From contig NW_025064933.1 of assembly GCF_019112545.1 (NCBI RefSeq), positions 184,123-248,122 of the forward strand: a DNA stretch of 64,000 nucleotides, in the 5' to 3' direction. The notes beneath the pieces are model-generated. The model did not search any database. It was not told the DNA's origin and worked only from the letters and a program-made list of their open reading frames with translations. Positions 21,772 through 33,302 of the stretch are shown piece by piece. Positions within the stretch are counted from its first letter, which is position 1, and every line of letters starts with the position of its first letter. The DNA is from Guyanagaster necrorhizus. Its lineage: Eukaryota; Basidiomycota; Agaricomycetes; Agaricales; Physalacriaceae. Both the position numbers and the translations under genes were made by a program.

Positions 21772-22763
21772 TCATGCTGTTGCCTCAGTCCCGACGAGAG
21801 TTTCTGCCTGTACATGGCCGGATCCTTCAGCGGGTTCGGGAGAGCCATCAGCGTCGGCGTCCGAAGTTTCGTCGAGTCCTGAGCTTGGGGCAACGGGCTC
21901 TGTATCATTAAATTAGCAAATGTTCACAACGGAAACCATTATCGCTCACCCTGCTCTTTGATATCTTCCCCATTGGGAATCTCTTCGTTTTCTATGCCAA
22001 AGGATAAGCAGGAGGACAAGCCAAAATATAACTACGCACCTTTGTTCGAGCTTCCATAACTTGATGAAGCCTTGCTCTCCTCATCATCAGCCTCCTGCTT
22101 TTTCACGGGGGAGGTCCCGGATTCCCCTTCCGCCTCTCCCTCTGGTTCTGCTGCCGGACATGCCTCAGCCCCGTTTACATCCCCAGGCCTTGTTCGCCTA
22201 ATCCTAGGAACAACGACGCCATCGAACTGAGACGACCGGCTGTTGGGAGCAGAGACCTTCTTCCTCGACGTCTTAGCCTTGACGGGGGTCTTTGCTGAAG
22301 CTTTTGCCTTTGCTGCTCTGGTTTTGGCTGAAATTTTCTCAGTTGGTTTAGTCTTCCTGCTACTCCGACGAGGTGACTCTTCAAGAGCGGTAGTGGCACG
22401 TGTACGACGAGGAGTAGAGGTGGGTTCTGCGTCTGATGGACGACGACGCTTGGCGCGAGATTTTGGGAGAGTTTCTGGTTCCACATCTGCCGCGTCACTC
22501 TTGCGCTTACGACTGCGCGCCGAAACTAGTTCGATAGCTTGTAAATCCTTGATTTTTTGCAGGGCTTTATCCACTACAAAATAGGTCAAAAACAGAGGCA
22601 ACAACTGAAGGCGACAAGTCTTACGGCCGATTTCGTGGATAAGTTGCAGGTGAGAAAGTATGGTTTCACGTTTTCCAATATATCCTATGCCGATGTCGCG
22701 AGAGATGGCGCGCAGCGTCTCTGCTTTGAGGGAATCCCAGGGAAATTTGGCAGACTTGGACAT
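21772..22763 (-). CDS. small basic chromatin-type protein, possible SAP-like N-terminus
   Basis: The minus-strand ATG at 22763 gives MSKSAKFPWDSLKAETLRAI, then a helix-turn-helix-like stretch (SRDIGIGYIGKRETILSHL) resembling a degenerate SAP motif. After an apparent intron (about 22572-22623) comes KALQKIKDLQAIELVSARSR. The rest is Lys/Arg/Pro/Ser/Ala rich (KTRAAKAKASAKTPVKAK, SRSSQFDGVVVPRIRRTRPG) and then acidic (EPEGEAEGESG). Two 3' exons end with HVQAETLVGTEATA and TGA at 21772-21774. Composition suggests a DNA- or chromatin-associated nuclear protein. The function is inferred from composition alone. Confidence 0.6.
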
Positions 22764-23069
22764 CGTGGTTGCAGACAACGGACGACAACCTAAACAAGGT
22801 TTTGGTGTCAAATAATCGGTCAAATATCTTACGTCATGTTTGTTTGAGCCGGAACCCATGACTAAAACTGGTACGAGGTAGTTTTCTTACCTGACCTTTT
22901 GTTACCGTCTCCTGTCATCGCCCTGAGTGCGTCGTGCACGTATTCTGTGTATTCTGGCCAACGACGACGGTCCAGGAGCTTTTTGTCGAGGTGCATCAGA
23001 GACAGAATAGTGAGTAGTTGGTTGGCTGTGTACCGGCACCTCTCGCTGACCACGATTCTTAGCAGGCTA
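22764..23069. promoter_or_regulatory. shared divergent promoter region
   Basis: 306 bp separate the start codons of the chromatin-type protein (minus) and AUR1 (plus), so both promoters must lie in or overlap this interval. No clear TATA box was seen. Confidence 0.5.
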
Positions 23070-24437
23070 ATGACTGCCCGCGACGTTGTGAACCGGTCCT
23101 TCGTCACCCTATGGAGCTCCTTCAAGGCAGCCGTGGGCCGCCTCGACAAATCTCTGTCGCCCAAAGACACCTTTACCCGTCTCCAAAAGCACGAATTCAC
23201 GTTCACCGACAGCATCTATGTCGTCCATGTGATCCTTGCTGCGTTTTGGTTATTGTTCATTCCTAGCCTCATTCTCAAGTTTCTCATACCCATTGCCTTT
23301 GCTATCATGCTTTTGATACCCCTCACCTGCCAATTTTTCCTTCCCGCCATACCAATATTCACCTGGATCCTTACCTTTTTTGCGTCAACGTTTATTCCAA
23401 ACGAGTGGAGGCCCAGCATTTCCGTTGTTCTTCTGCCCACTCTTGAGTCAGTTTTGTTCGGGGCGAATATTTCCGATATTCTGACACGATTTACTCATCC
23501 CGTGCTTGACATCATCGCCTGGATTCCGTACGGTGTCGGACACTTTTCCATTCCCTTCTTCGTTGCTGCATTCCTATGGCTTTTTAGAGCCAAGGAGGCC
23601 CTCCATTTCTGGTCAAGCGCGTTCGGGTACATGATGCTTGTCGGGGTCCTCATCCAGATCATCTTCCCTTGTGCCGCGCCTTGGTATGAGCTGATCTACG
23701 GCCTGACCCCAGCCAACTATGGTATGAAGGGATCCCCGGGTGGGCTCATCCGTATAGACCATATGTTCCATGGCAGCGGGTACACAATATCCTTCTCCAA
23801 TGCGCCTGTCATCTTCGGCGCCTTTCCCTCTCTCCACGCCGGGGGCGCAACGATGGAAGCGTTGGTCGTTTCTCATTTCTTTCCCCAAACTACTCGTTTC
23901 GCCTGGGTCTATGCCGGCGTGCTGTATTGGGCTACCATGTATCTGACGCATCACTATCTCATTGATGTCGTAGTCGGCGCCTGCCTCGCCACCGTCACCT
24001 TCTACCTCTTTCTCCCTGACAATCTCAAAGGTTCAGGAGCGATCGCTGGCCCAGGAGAACTCACAACTTATGGACAGAGGTCCAAATACGATATATATGA
24101 TCTCGAGGCACCGCGGAGAACGGCAGCAGGGGATGTCATGGCAGACGCAGCGGCAGATTTTGATCTCAGTGAGAGCTCACATGCTTCGGACGATGAGGAG
24201 ATGGACATCACGTATCGATCGCCGCTCCCCGGGGCTACACCCACGAGTGGAGCTCCTTTTATTATAAATTACGGCGCTGGGACGATCGAGGTGGGCCGAA
24301 AGAAGGGCCATCGGCATACAGCTAGTATTGCTAGTCTTATAAGAGGCAACGAGAGAGGTGGGGAGGATGGCTGGAGTTCAATAGGTGGCAATGGCTTTGT
24401 GATCCCACCTATACCAACGCGCGGGGCGAGGGACTAG
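23070..24437 (+). CDS. AUR1: inositol phosphorylceramide synthase catalytic subunit
   Basis: Transfers phosphoinositol from phosphatidylinositol to ceramide in the Golgi, a fungal sphingolipid step and the known target of aureobasidin A. A single 455-codon exon. The start at 23070 (MTARDVVNRSFVTLW) is chosen because the upstream in-frame extension lacks family similarity. Multiple membrane helices (VVHVILAAFWLLFIPSLI, IPFFVAAFLWLF). The PAP2-type catalytic motifs are present: GAFPSLHAGGATMEA and THHYLIDVVVGACLA, with the His/His/Asp residues. A conserved FHGSGYTISFSNAPVIFGAF precedes them. The C-terminal ~100 residues are a soluble acidic then basic tail (ASDDEEMDITYRSPLPG). No lesion seen. 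Confidence 0.95.
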   Translation: MTARDVVNRSFVTLWSSFKAAVGRLDKSLSPKDTFTRLQKHEFTFTDSIYVVHVILAAFWLLFIPSLILKFLIPIAFAIMLLIPLTCQFFLPAIPIFTWILTFFASTFIPNEWRPSISVVLLPTLESVLFGANISDILTRFTHPVLDIIAWIPYGVGHFSIPFFVAAFLWLFRAKEALHFWSSAFGYMMLVGVLIQIIFPCAAPWYELIYGLTPANYGMKGSPGGLIRIDHMFHGSGYTISFSNAPVIFGAFPSLHAGGATMEALVVSHFFPQTTRFAWVYAGVLYWATMYLTHHYLIDVVVGACLATVTFYLFLPDNLKGSGAIAGPGELTTYGQRSKYDIYDLEAPRRTAAGDVMADAAADFDLSESSHASDDEEMDITYRSPLPGATPTSGAPFIINYGAGTIEVGRKKGHRHTASIASLIRGNERGGEDGWSSIGGNGFVIPPIPTRGARD

Positions 24438-25470
24438 ATTTCTGTGTTCTATATATCTCGTACGGAACTTTTTATACAGCTGAGGTAATGCCCAATGCAC
24501 TTATTTATTTCCACTCTTCACTCTTCGCGCGCGATGTTACAGGGTTCTGACAGTCTGGTAATTTCTCGGGATAGTTCTCCAGGTGCCTCTGTTCTGAATC
24601 GCTGTTGTCTGTCTTCTCTGTACATGGAGGGTATAACGAATCAAAGTATGGTTCCTTGCTTACAGCTTCCAACATGCTTCCAACTAGTATTTCTTTTAGG
24701 AGATCGGTGTGCAGTATCGGTAAGTATATCGATTGATACCGTAACTGAGCTTGACGCCGTAAGGAATGTCGCGCTGTCTGCCTGGTAGCGTGTCAGTGGT
24801 AGAATAGGTCCTGATTTATGATGCCACCGTGAGGAAGCGTAACAACTGATATATAGTAAGTGCTTTATTGCGTAGAAGGATCGGCTTTTCAAGTTGAATG
24901 CTAGGCAGTTCGGCTCGTGGTGTATGTTGGGACTGTAAAGAAGGACTAGGTTTGTGCCTGCAGCAGCCGGCTTCGTCTCGTAAGCGGGCGGATGTAAGGA
25001 AGAAACAGCATTCCCCGTCTTGTCAACAAACGGCAAGTAGACTCGGATTCGGATTCATATCTAAACCATCATTGCTGCGGTCTCCTTCAACAACAATGCC
25101 TTCCCCGCTGCGAACACTAATTTTATCCTTCGAAAGCATTGGTGAGAAACTCGTTATTTTTCGTATATCCGCTCATCGTTCTTTTGGAAAGATTTTTGCG
25201 TGCCGAACGACGATGACGAGGACACGGCTGGCGGGCCTTCCTGAATTTCATATATTCGGTCGATCCTACGATAAGCTCGGCACAGTATTTAAACATACCC
25301 AGACTGGAATCTGAGTGCCAGGTAGAAGGGACCGAACGGTTTTCCAGGGCACTTTGACTTGACCGATTCATGTCATGGGGGGAATATGTGAGAATTGTTT
25401 AGTAATGCAGCAACTGGTCAAGATATATAGAAGAGGAGAGGTCGCACGTACTCTCTTACCAGCTACCATC
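24438..25470. other. intergenic; TATA-like element before AKR copy 2
   Basis: About 1 kb without a supportable gene; overlapping 90-130 codon frames on both strands show no family features. A TATATA-like sequence at about 25433-25439 lies about 35 bp before the AKR ATG at 25471 and is the likely core promoter. Confidence 0.5.
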
Positions 25471-26845
25471 ATGGCTTTAAATCTCAGAAAGATTGGCGGC
25501 ACCTTGACCAATCCCATCGGCTTTGGTGCTATGGGTCTCAGCGTTTTCTATGGGGCAGTAGACTCCGACGAGGAGCGTTTCAAGGCTAGCTAGCTCTCTT
25601 TCTACCCATACGAACGCTTGCTGACACCCAGTACAGATTCTGGATACTGCATATGAAAAAGGTTGCAGGCACTGGGACTCCGCCGACATTTACGGGGATT
25701 CTGAACTTCTCATTGGGAAATGGTATGCCAGCATTTACATTTGCAAAACGGACTGTGCGACCAACATGCACATACTCAGGTTCAAGCGGACGGGTAAACG
25801 AAACGAGATTTTCCTGACTTCCAAGTTCGGCATCACCGCTAATGGAGGTCGGGGCGATCCCGAATACGTTAAACAGCAATGTGCAAAATCCCTCGAACGT
25901 TTTGGGGTTGACTACATCGATCTGTACTATCAGCACCGGTATGTGATTCACTCAAATTGAGCTGCAGTCGCACCTCTTACCGTTGAATAGACCCGATCGT
26001 AACGTACCAATTGAAGTCGGTCCATTCTTTTCTTCCCGATAACCTCAATCTGACTATTCTTCAGCATACCGTCGCTGCGATGGCTGAGCTCGTTAAGTAA
26101 GTTCACAGTTTATAGATTGTTTCTTACTTGTACTGACGCCGAAATGCTCCGCCAGGGAGGGAAAAGTGAAGTATCTCGGCTTATCAGAGTGCACAGCCAA
26201 GGACCTTCGTCGAGCACATGCCATCTATCCAATCTCTGCCATTCAGGTCGAGTATTCTCCCCTCGCCCTCCATATCGAAGACCCGAAACTCGCGATCTTG
26301 CAAACAGCCAGAGAACTGGGTGTCACGGTCGTCGCATATTCTCCTTTGGCTAGGGGCGTCATCACTGGTCAATACAAGTCTCCCGACGACTTTGAAGAAG
26401 GAGATTTCCGTAGGACCATTCCCAAGTGGGTATCCTTGAGCTCGCCTGCTTGAGAGCGCAGCAGTGATGATGCGTTTACAGGTATTCCAAGGAGAACTTC
26501 CCGAAGATTCTTAATCTTGTTGATCATTTGAAGGCCATCGCATCAAAGCATAACGCGACTCCTGGTCAGGTCACCCTCGCTTGGATCCTTGCACAAGGTG
26601 ACGATTTTGTCGTTATTCCTGGGACGAAGAAGATCAGGGTATTCGTGTCGTTATACCCCGTTGTCTTACACTGACTTGTTCCCTAGTATCTGGAAGAAAA
26701 CCTGGGTGCGGCTAAGGTTAAGCTTAGCCAAGAAGAGGTTGTTGCTATTCGTAAACTCGCGGAGGAAAGCGATGTTCCTGGAGAAAGGTATTCAGAAGCC
26801 GGGATGGCAACTGTATTGAAGGCGACACCCGAGTTATCCAAGTAG
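25471..26845 (+). CDS. aldo-keto reductase, YakC/AKR13-like (copy 2)
   Basis: Paralogue of the gene at 2068-3439, in opposite orientation. ATG at 25471 begins [20 protein letters not shown]; stop TAG 26843-26845. Exons encode [18 protein letters not shown] with the catalytic Tyr, LTSKFG with the catalytic Lys, [13 protein letters not shown] with the His, [33 protein letters not shown], and [20 protein letters not shown]. Introns fall at the same places as in copy 1. From about 25880 to 26690 the two copies, introns included, are almost base-identical. Before and after this they differ at many silent sites. It appears intact. The 5' flank is unrelated to that of copy 1, so its expression may differ. 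Confidence 0.88.
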
Positions 26846-27613
26846 CTTTAATCCGACGGAGGGCCGTTCACGAGACTAACGTTCATACCAATATATGTTT
26901 TCATTCAAGGGCAAAGACGCTTCTGGACCACTGGACTCCTCGGTCTGAATCTGCACTTGGATCTCATTATTAGGTGATCAAACGCCATTAAATATTAGCA
27001 TTTATTGACGAGATCGGAGGCATGATCAAGCATGTGCTCCGAGTTGTGGTACATATAAGTATTTACGAACATCTAAAAACAATGGGATAAAATCCTCACA
27101 AGCTGATTATCATTATCTGCCCCAGAGCTGTGCCAGTGATGATGCATAAACGTATCCTGTGACCGGTAAACGCTATATCCTCATCGCCCTCAATGATATC
27201 AAAGTGGATGATGAAATGCTATGCTATGATAGAGGCTGTTCATTCGCAAAGCCCAACTTCGGGCTATTAGATCTGATGGTGGTGGTTCTCCAATTCAGCG
27301 GACCGGCGCTTTGCTGAAATGCTGGTGGGGATTTGCGTCACGGGGAAAACACGAGATACAAATTGATGGAGATGGAGATGAAGTTGCCACTCTCTGATAG
27401 GCGCTGGTCGTGGAGTGCCTTGGAGTACGTGCAGGTGCAAACCTGATATAAGGCTGTACGACGTAGAGTGCTCGTCTACGTCACTGCCACTTTTCATCTC
27501 TTTTCCTTAACCATCACTCCTTAGAGAATGCCCTCTGGTGTGGTGAAGAGCTTGGTGAGTGATGACAGAAAGTTTACCGTTCTACTCACGTTTCTATTGA
27601 CTATCACTGCAGA
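26846..27613. other. intergenic; possible 5' leader exon of the downstream kinase
   Basis: Homology to the AKR copy 1 flank ends within about 20 bp after the stop. No gene recognised. An ATG at 27528 with a GTGAGT donor nine codons later could be an upstream leader exon of the kinase, but it does not join in frame with the acceptor at 27612, so I did not use it. Confidence 0.45.
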
Positions 27614-29882
27614 ATGTCAGTCACGGTTCCAAACTACTTTCCCAAATTTCTGCAGGATTTCTGGACATTGAACATGTGCGCCCACGTGTTCGCTTCCTTG
27701 AATCTCTAGTAACTTCTTGACAGTGATCATGGCTCAGTGCCTATGCACCGATACGATGTATATGCGAATGAACTCTCCGAGGTACATTCGCGTGGTATCG
27801 AGTCCGGCGTATCTATATTTCAAGACCTAATTCAGGAAGAATTATATACTGGGACTCAGCGAGCGCTTTCGGAGGCAGAGGCGTGTTTCTCCAAGCTGCA
27901 ATATCGAGCTGAAGAAATCCTCTGCGAAATTATCCGTGCCATCCGCCTCCCTGAACCCAAAGGTGCCTACTCGAGACGATCTATTCCTCTTGACCCCTTG
28001 AAGTCTTGTCTCCTTATCAAATATCTCGTCTTCCTTCGCTTCAGGAACAGTCCCCAGTACTCTGAAATTGTGCATCAAATTCTATACGGCTCTGGAACAA
28101 AAGATAACCTGGATGTTGCACCGTACGGGTATCTATTCACCCAGGTGCGACGCAGAACCTTCTTCAAGTCCATTGCCAGATTTCTTGGTTCCGACTCCAA
28201 CATCAAGTCCACGGCTTGGGTAGCCGATGAGACGCCTATCAGTCAAGACGTTATCAAAAACGCTATTGACACGTATTGCTGGGATGTTGCTGAGGAATCT
28301 CAGATCTTTGTAGGTGTCGCAGCTGACGAGAATGTCGAATTTCTATTGCCAGACGCGTGCTATGGCACACTGGATGAGAGTTTTGGACTCGGTGCTGGGG
28401 AGAAAAACGCGTAAGATCAGCTCGTGATTGGTATTGATATTCTTATTGATTTGGCAGTAGCCTGTGGGATTTCTTCTTCCCGATCCTTCCTTCTGTTGCT
28501 TTATACCTTCTCGGCAAGAGTGCCAAATCCACTCATCAACGTGCTACCGCAATCGCTCTTGACATCGAGGCCGAGATCGATGTTCACCTCCGCAATGCTA
28601 TGATCCTCTCTGCGGTGCCCCGTATGAACCAGTCATCATCATCACCAAAGCTGTACTTTTCTTCCCTCTCTTCCATCACGCGTTCAATTTCGTCGTATGA
28701 CGAATTCCGATGCAGATGGATTCCTGAACTCTTCGTGGACTACAGTCGGCTGAAGCAGCGATGCCGGCAAAAGTTTCTGCAAGAGAATGTAACGAAGATG
28801 CTTGTGGTCAGGGGCGACGTTGCTGTCACTGACCTGACAGATGACGTGACGATGATAGGCAAAGATGCGGTAGCATGTGGGGCTTTCAGCGATGTATGGA
28901 AGGGAAAGTGGTGGGATCGAGTGGAGAGGAAGGAAAGGACGGTGGCCGTCAAGTTTTTACGGCGAGTGATGGTGCAGGACGTCAAGGAGAAACTCTTGAA
29001 GAGACTGCAAGCAGAAGTGGTGACTTGGCATCATCTATGCCATAGGAATGTATCCCAGTTATACGGGATTGTGCAGACCGAGATGAGCGTGGGGATGGTT
29101 TCGGCGTGGTGCGAGCATGGGACTATCAAGCATTATCTGAAGAGCGTGAATCCAGGGGCAATTCGGATGAAACTGGTAGGTACTTTCTTCAGCTCTTCTT
29201 GTTATAGATTTCTGTTGACCACTGGATGTAGATGAGCCAAGTCGCATCCGGCGTAACCTATCTTCATGATTTCAAGCCTCCCATTGTTCACGGTGATCTG
29301 AAAGGGGTAGGTTACTCGGGTTGTCTTTATTCTCTCAAACGTCTCTTTCCCTCAATGACAGGGGAATATCTTGATTGACTGCCAAGGCTACGCTATCATA
29401 ACTGACTTCGGTCTGAGCAAGGTTATGTCAGACTTCTCGACATCAGCTGGGATAGCATGTTCTTCGTTCTTTGCTGGGACAATGCGGTGGATGGCACCGG
29501 AGATGATTCTGGCCCTTGTTGAGGACGAGTCAGAGGCGAAGGTGCTGCGGGTCACCACGGCGACTGATGTGTATGCTTTCGGCTCGGTCTGTCTAGAGGT
29601 TTGTTTCATGTCTTCCATTTTTATTTCAAAACTTACCGACGTGTGCGTCGCGCCGGACAGATTATGACCGGCGCTCTGCCCTACCCATGTCGGAAGCATG
29701 ACCCTGGAGTAATGATTGATATAATGAGAGGGATCAAGCCTTCCAGGGGCGCATCAATGCCTGATTCCGAGTCGTTTAATATGTTGTTGGATGCTTGCTG
29801 GAGACAAGAACCTGCGTTGAGGCCCAAGATGGGCGAGGTGTTAGAATGCTTGAGAAGGCTGGAGGCTGGAATAGGTTCGTGA
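27614..29882 (+). CDS. TKL-type protein kinase with unidentified N-terminal domain
   Basis: Start at ATG 27614 (MSVTVPNYFPKFLQDFWTLN), which joins in frame across an intron to DHGSVPMHRYDVYANELSEV; the upstream ATG at 27528 does not. The first ~330 residues are unrecognised. The kinase domain follows: glycine-loop-like ACGAFSDVWKGKW, VAVKFLR (ATP Lys), IVHGDLKG catalytic loop (HGD instead of HRD, common in these fungal kinases), NILI, TDFGLSKV, GTMRWMAPEM, then DVYAFGSVCLE and a helical end (RPKMGEVLECLRRLEAG). Introns interrupt between the catalytic-loop motifs. The ATP Lys, catalytic Asp and DFG Asp are all present, so an active kinase is likely. The substrate is unknown. Confidence 0.82.
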
Positions 29883-30451
29883 TTTGATTATACCCATTTT
29901 TATTCATTCTTTACGGAGCAGCTGCAGATTCTATCATCGTCTGATATCTTTCAGTGGCCATTTTACCCTGCCTGCGTATCCGTAGAGAAAGCCGTCCGAA
30001 TTTGACTATGTCATCTTTTCGTCTATGAAATCCTTGTCAGTTTCACCTTTCCTCGGCTCACAATTGATAAGTCTTCCTACGACAAATAACAGACGTTGAA
30101 GAGCACTAAGCATAACCCTAGTACACTCTCTGGACGAGAACGTAGACTGGGCAATTATTCATGCTGATGGTTGAACAGCACCTGTTTCTTTTTGTTACGC
30201 TCGACGCTGCTAGGAGTTGGCGAGGCATGTTTGGAAAAGAAGGATTTATTTGTCATTTGGTTATACAGTACTAACCTTGCTCGTGCGACGATATGGCTAC
30301 AGGATGTTACGCCTATGCAGAGACCACGCGACCGTATTTGTGGTCACGAGACAACTCTCCTGTTCTCCTATTATTAGAGGATCGAGGTACTCTCTACTTC
30401 GTCTTACTCGAGCAGAGAATCTGATCTTTGTAGATGTTTTTGCTTCACTAG
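29883..30451. other. intergenic, nothing recognised
   Basis: Spacer of about 570 bp. The bases before 30452 end in TTCACTAG, a plausible splice acceptor for the F-box relic, but no matching upstream coding exon is recognisable. Confidence 0.5.
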
Positions 30452-30898
30452 GTTACCTCAAGAGCTAGTGGATTCTATTCTTGATTTCTTAATCGACGAC
30501 CCTCAGTCCCTCAAGGCCTCCTCCCTTGTATGTAGTTCCTGTGGGACTACCACTCTGATATCGACAGCGCCGTCGACCAACGCCTGCTCGAATGGTGGAT
30601 CGGGAATTTCAGACAGTGCGACGAGATTGAACGTATCACCTTTTGTATCACGCTTGGTATTCATATAGGCGATTACGCTGTGTGGAAGGGCTTGGACAAT
30701 CTTTTGCCCGAGCGTAGATTCCCTGATTTGATGGCGCTGGTCGTACAGGTGAGTACGATGTGGACGGCGACGGATGTAGTATCAGTGAAGCGAGCCATCG
30801 AAAGCCAGTTCACTGATGCTCGAGTTGATGTGGTGGTTTCGGGTCGAGAAGGAGCTGGTAGCCTTCCCGGCGACATAGAACGGACATTCTGTCGCTGA
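30452..30898 (+). pseudogene. F-box protein relic with internal deletion
   Basis: After the acceptor-like TAG the reading gives LPQELVDSILDFLIDDPQSL then KASSLVCSS, a good F-box. Within about 20 codons the frame changes. The text then reads like the C-terminal part of such proteins (IERITFCITLGIHIGDYAVW, LPERRFPDLMALVVQ), ending at TGA 30896-30898. The usual several-hundred-residue middle is absent. Best read as a deletion derivative. Confidence 0.5.
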
Positions 30899-31292
30899 AA
30901 TTGAGAACAAAATTCTCGCAAGTGAATGCGACATGTACCGGTCTTGGCTGCACCATTCGCCTTGTGTCAGGCCTTGCATGAGCATGCGCTAGTCATGACA
31001 ACTCCATCGAAATCACCCGGTGCCGTTACGGACGCGAGTTCATTGGTGTTCGTGAGCACGATCTCGAGCACTGAAATCGAGAAAGGCGTGGAGTTTGCTG
31101 CAGTAAAGATGGCTTCATACCGGTCCTGGCCACTCTCGGAGGACGGCGTAGGTTCGCGAAGGAGGAGAACGTTGGCCCTGGACGTCATCGTGGTCAGCGA
31201 CACAAAGGGTAATGTGACCCTTGAACATCGACCATCACCTAGAACATCGCCCACTTTCTGCCCCAATACCAAGCACGATTCCGACACTGAAG

Positions 31293-31926
31293 ATGAGGAC
31301 TGTCTTCTACTGTCTGGCTATGCTGGTATCCACGGTGGTAAGAGTCTGCTCACCATGCGGCAGTAGCCTGATTCCTCAGACGAAAGAACAAAATGCTAAA
31401 TGTCAGCGGACGAGCTCTCCAACGTCTGCATTCGCTGAGGACAACGATACAGCCGCATACATTGAAGATTGCCAGCTGCCTCCATTTGAGGTTTCAATTT
31501 CTGCGGAGGATAATTCAAGATATGGTGAGGTTGTCATGTACGCCCACTATCTATGGTTCTACTGTGCTTCACACTGCCATAGTGAAGTTCCGTTCTTCAG
31601 CAATAATATCCTCGGAGAACGTACGCAAATTTTTCATGTTTAATGGTGATGGGATCTTTTTCAGATTTAAATGGAGTTTTTCAAGGCGGTGAAGGTTACG
31701 GAGTCCTTGTTGTAAAGGTAGCTACAGCCATTGACATAAGTAAAATGTATATTAGAAACCGTATGGCTTACCACAAAATCTAAGCGTTTCTCAGCTGAAT
31801 CATAACTGTAACTCCAATTCTCTCAAAGAGCACAGATTTTACATGTATCATCGATCAACAAGCCAGAAGATGCACTCCAGAGCTTCTTCGTCGATAGTGT
31901 CAAGCCTTGCCATCAGTGCTCAGTGA
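31293..31926 (+). CDS. possible small secreted protein, four exons
   Basis: Exon 1 reads MRTVFYCLAMLVSTV, a signal-peptide-like start, followed at once by a GTAAGA donor. A 63-nt intron joins in frame to RTSSPTSAFAEDNDTAAYIE and CQLPPFEVSISAEDNSRY. A second intron (about 31525-31664) joins to DLNGVFQGGEGYGVLVVK. A third joins to KPYGLPQNLSVSQLNHN and runs to TGA 31924-31926. About 140 residues in total. No family recognised. The evidence is only that four consecutive exons join in frame with canonical splice signals and a signal peptide. The second intron is long for this window, so a mini-exon may be missed. Confidence 0.35.
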
Positions 31927-32092
31927 AGGTGGAAGAGGAGGCAAGTTGATGTTGCGATAATGATGCTTAAGACATTGAAAAGAAAATATGTCCGACCTTT
32001 CCAGTCTCCGTTTCATGGAACTCAAAAAAAACCAGATATTGAATAAAATCAATGCATGATTTAGAGTTGTGGCATAGGATGTTGCATATAAC

Positions 32093-33302
32093 TTAAAGCA
32101 AAGGAAAAATCCTCGACAACCTATTCCAAGACGTAACCAGTTTCTGAACAAACCGCCGGAAGAACCCTCGTCTCTTCTGCAAACCAGCGCCGTCAGCCAA
32201 ATCAGCCGGCTGAATATCATTCTCGTCATCCTTGACTACTAATGCTATGTCCACCTCGCCAATACCTTCGCCTTCCTCCATGTCCGGCACCTCACTGACA
32301 TCGCCGTGAACTGGGTGAGTCTCTGGCGCTATAGGTCCATCACTGTCCACCAACGAAGCAATCGATCTGGAGGACATCACGGGATGGAAAGCCTGCAATG
32401 ATGGCGGTACGGACATTATGCCACTCTCATCGCCTACGAATTGAGAGTTCATGACGGCTGGAGCGCTGACAGGCTTGTCAGCACCGACAAGATGGATTGC
32501 CCGAAGATCGAGCGCAAGAGAGTCATCACTCGTGACACCTGCTTTTATTGTACTGCGGGCGACTAGAAGAACATCAGTGTCATCGATACGCATCGCACCA
32601 ATCTCGCTCAGAGGGGTGGAGCCTAGCGATGAGATGGAGCGTTGGAGAACAGGAGAATTGTGAGACGAGGAATCGGAAGGAGGTTCGTCGGAGAAGAATG
32701 TCTCGAGTTCAGTAATTTCACGTTGAAGATCAGCCAAGGAAATATGACTGCGAGGTTCCAGACGGAAGATCTTCTTAAGGATGGTACAGGCGCCTGGAGA
32801 TATACCTAGCAAGAAGCGTCTTAGGTGATCTCCATCCTGAAGAGATGGGTTGAAGGAATAGTCTGTCGTCACCGCCATCGCCCAAGGAGCACACCTAGTG
32901 ACCATCGTTGTGAGAACGACACCGAGAGACCAGATATCATTTGTCCGAGTAGAGTATCTTCTGTCGGGCATCTAACCGAACTCTTTCCCTATACATTCTG
33001 GTAAAAGTCAGCCAGGATGGGCGCATATATGAACAAAAAGACACACCAGGACTCATGCACTCCATGCTCCCGCACTCATGGAAAGTCGGGGTCTCGTTCT
33101 GTGTCGACATACCAAAGTCGGTGAGATAAATCCCTGAATCATCCTCTGAACAAGGAATATTCTCTGGCTTGATATCACGATGGTACACGCTGTTTTCGTT
33201 ACAGAATACGACAGCATTGATGAGCTGGAAAAAGACGTTTCGCACCCTGTCATCTCGCAGGTAGAAGGATTTCTGGAGAATCCTGTCAAAGAGATTGCCT
33301 CC
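32093..33302 (-). pseudogene. Ran1/Pat1-like Ser/Thr kinase, N-lobe missing
   Basis: Minus-strand reading begins GGNLFDRILQKSFYLRDDR in the middle of the kinase fold. It continues with the catalytic loop YHRDIKPEN, TDFGMSTQ, an ECGSMECMSPE activation segment, and TNDIWSLGVVLTTMVTR with a CAPWAMAV segment. These are typical of Ran1-related fungal kinases. A ~200-residue Ser-rich and acidic tail and a basic end (KRRGFFRRFVQK) follow to TAA at 32093. Two faults: no glycine loop or ATP-binding Lys can be found upstream, and after the intron the frame reads GKEFG-stop-MPDRRYSTRTND. The missing N-lobe should lie just where the CpG-free segment begins. Confidence 0.65.

Noticed and set aside
23613..23954. 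113-codon minus-strand frame inside AUR1
   Set aside because: Antisense shadow of a strongly conserved coding exon; no own motif.
24641..25036. 131-codon minus-strand frame between AUR1 and AKR copy 2
   Set aside because: Low-information composition, no family features, no splice partners.
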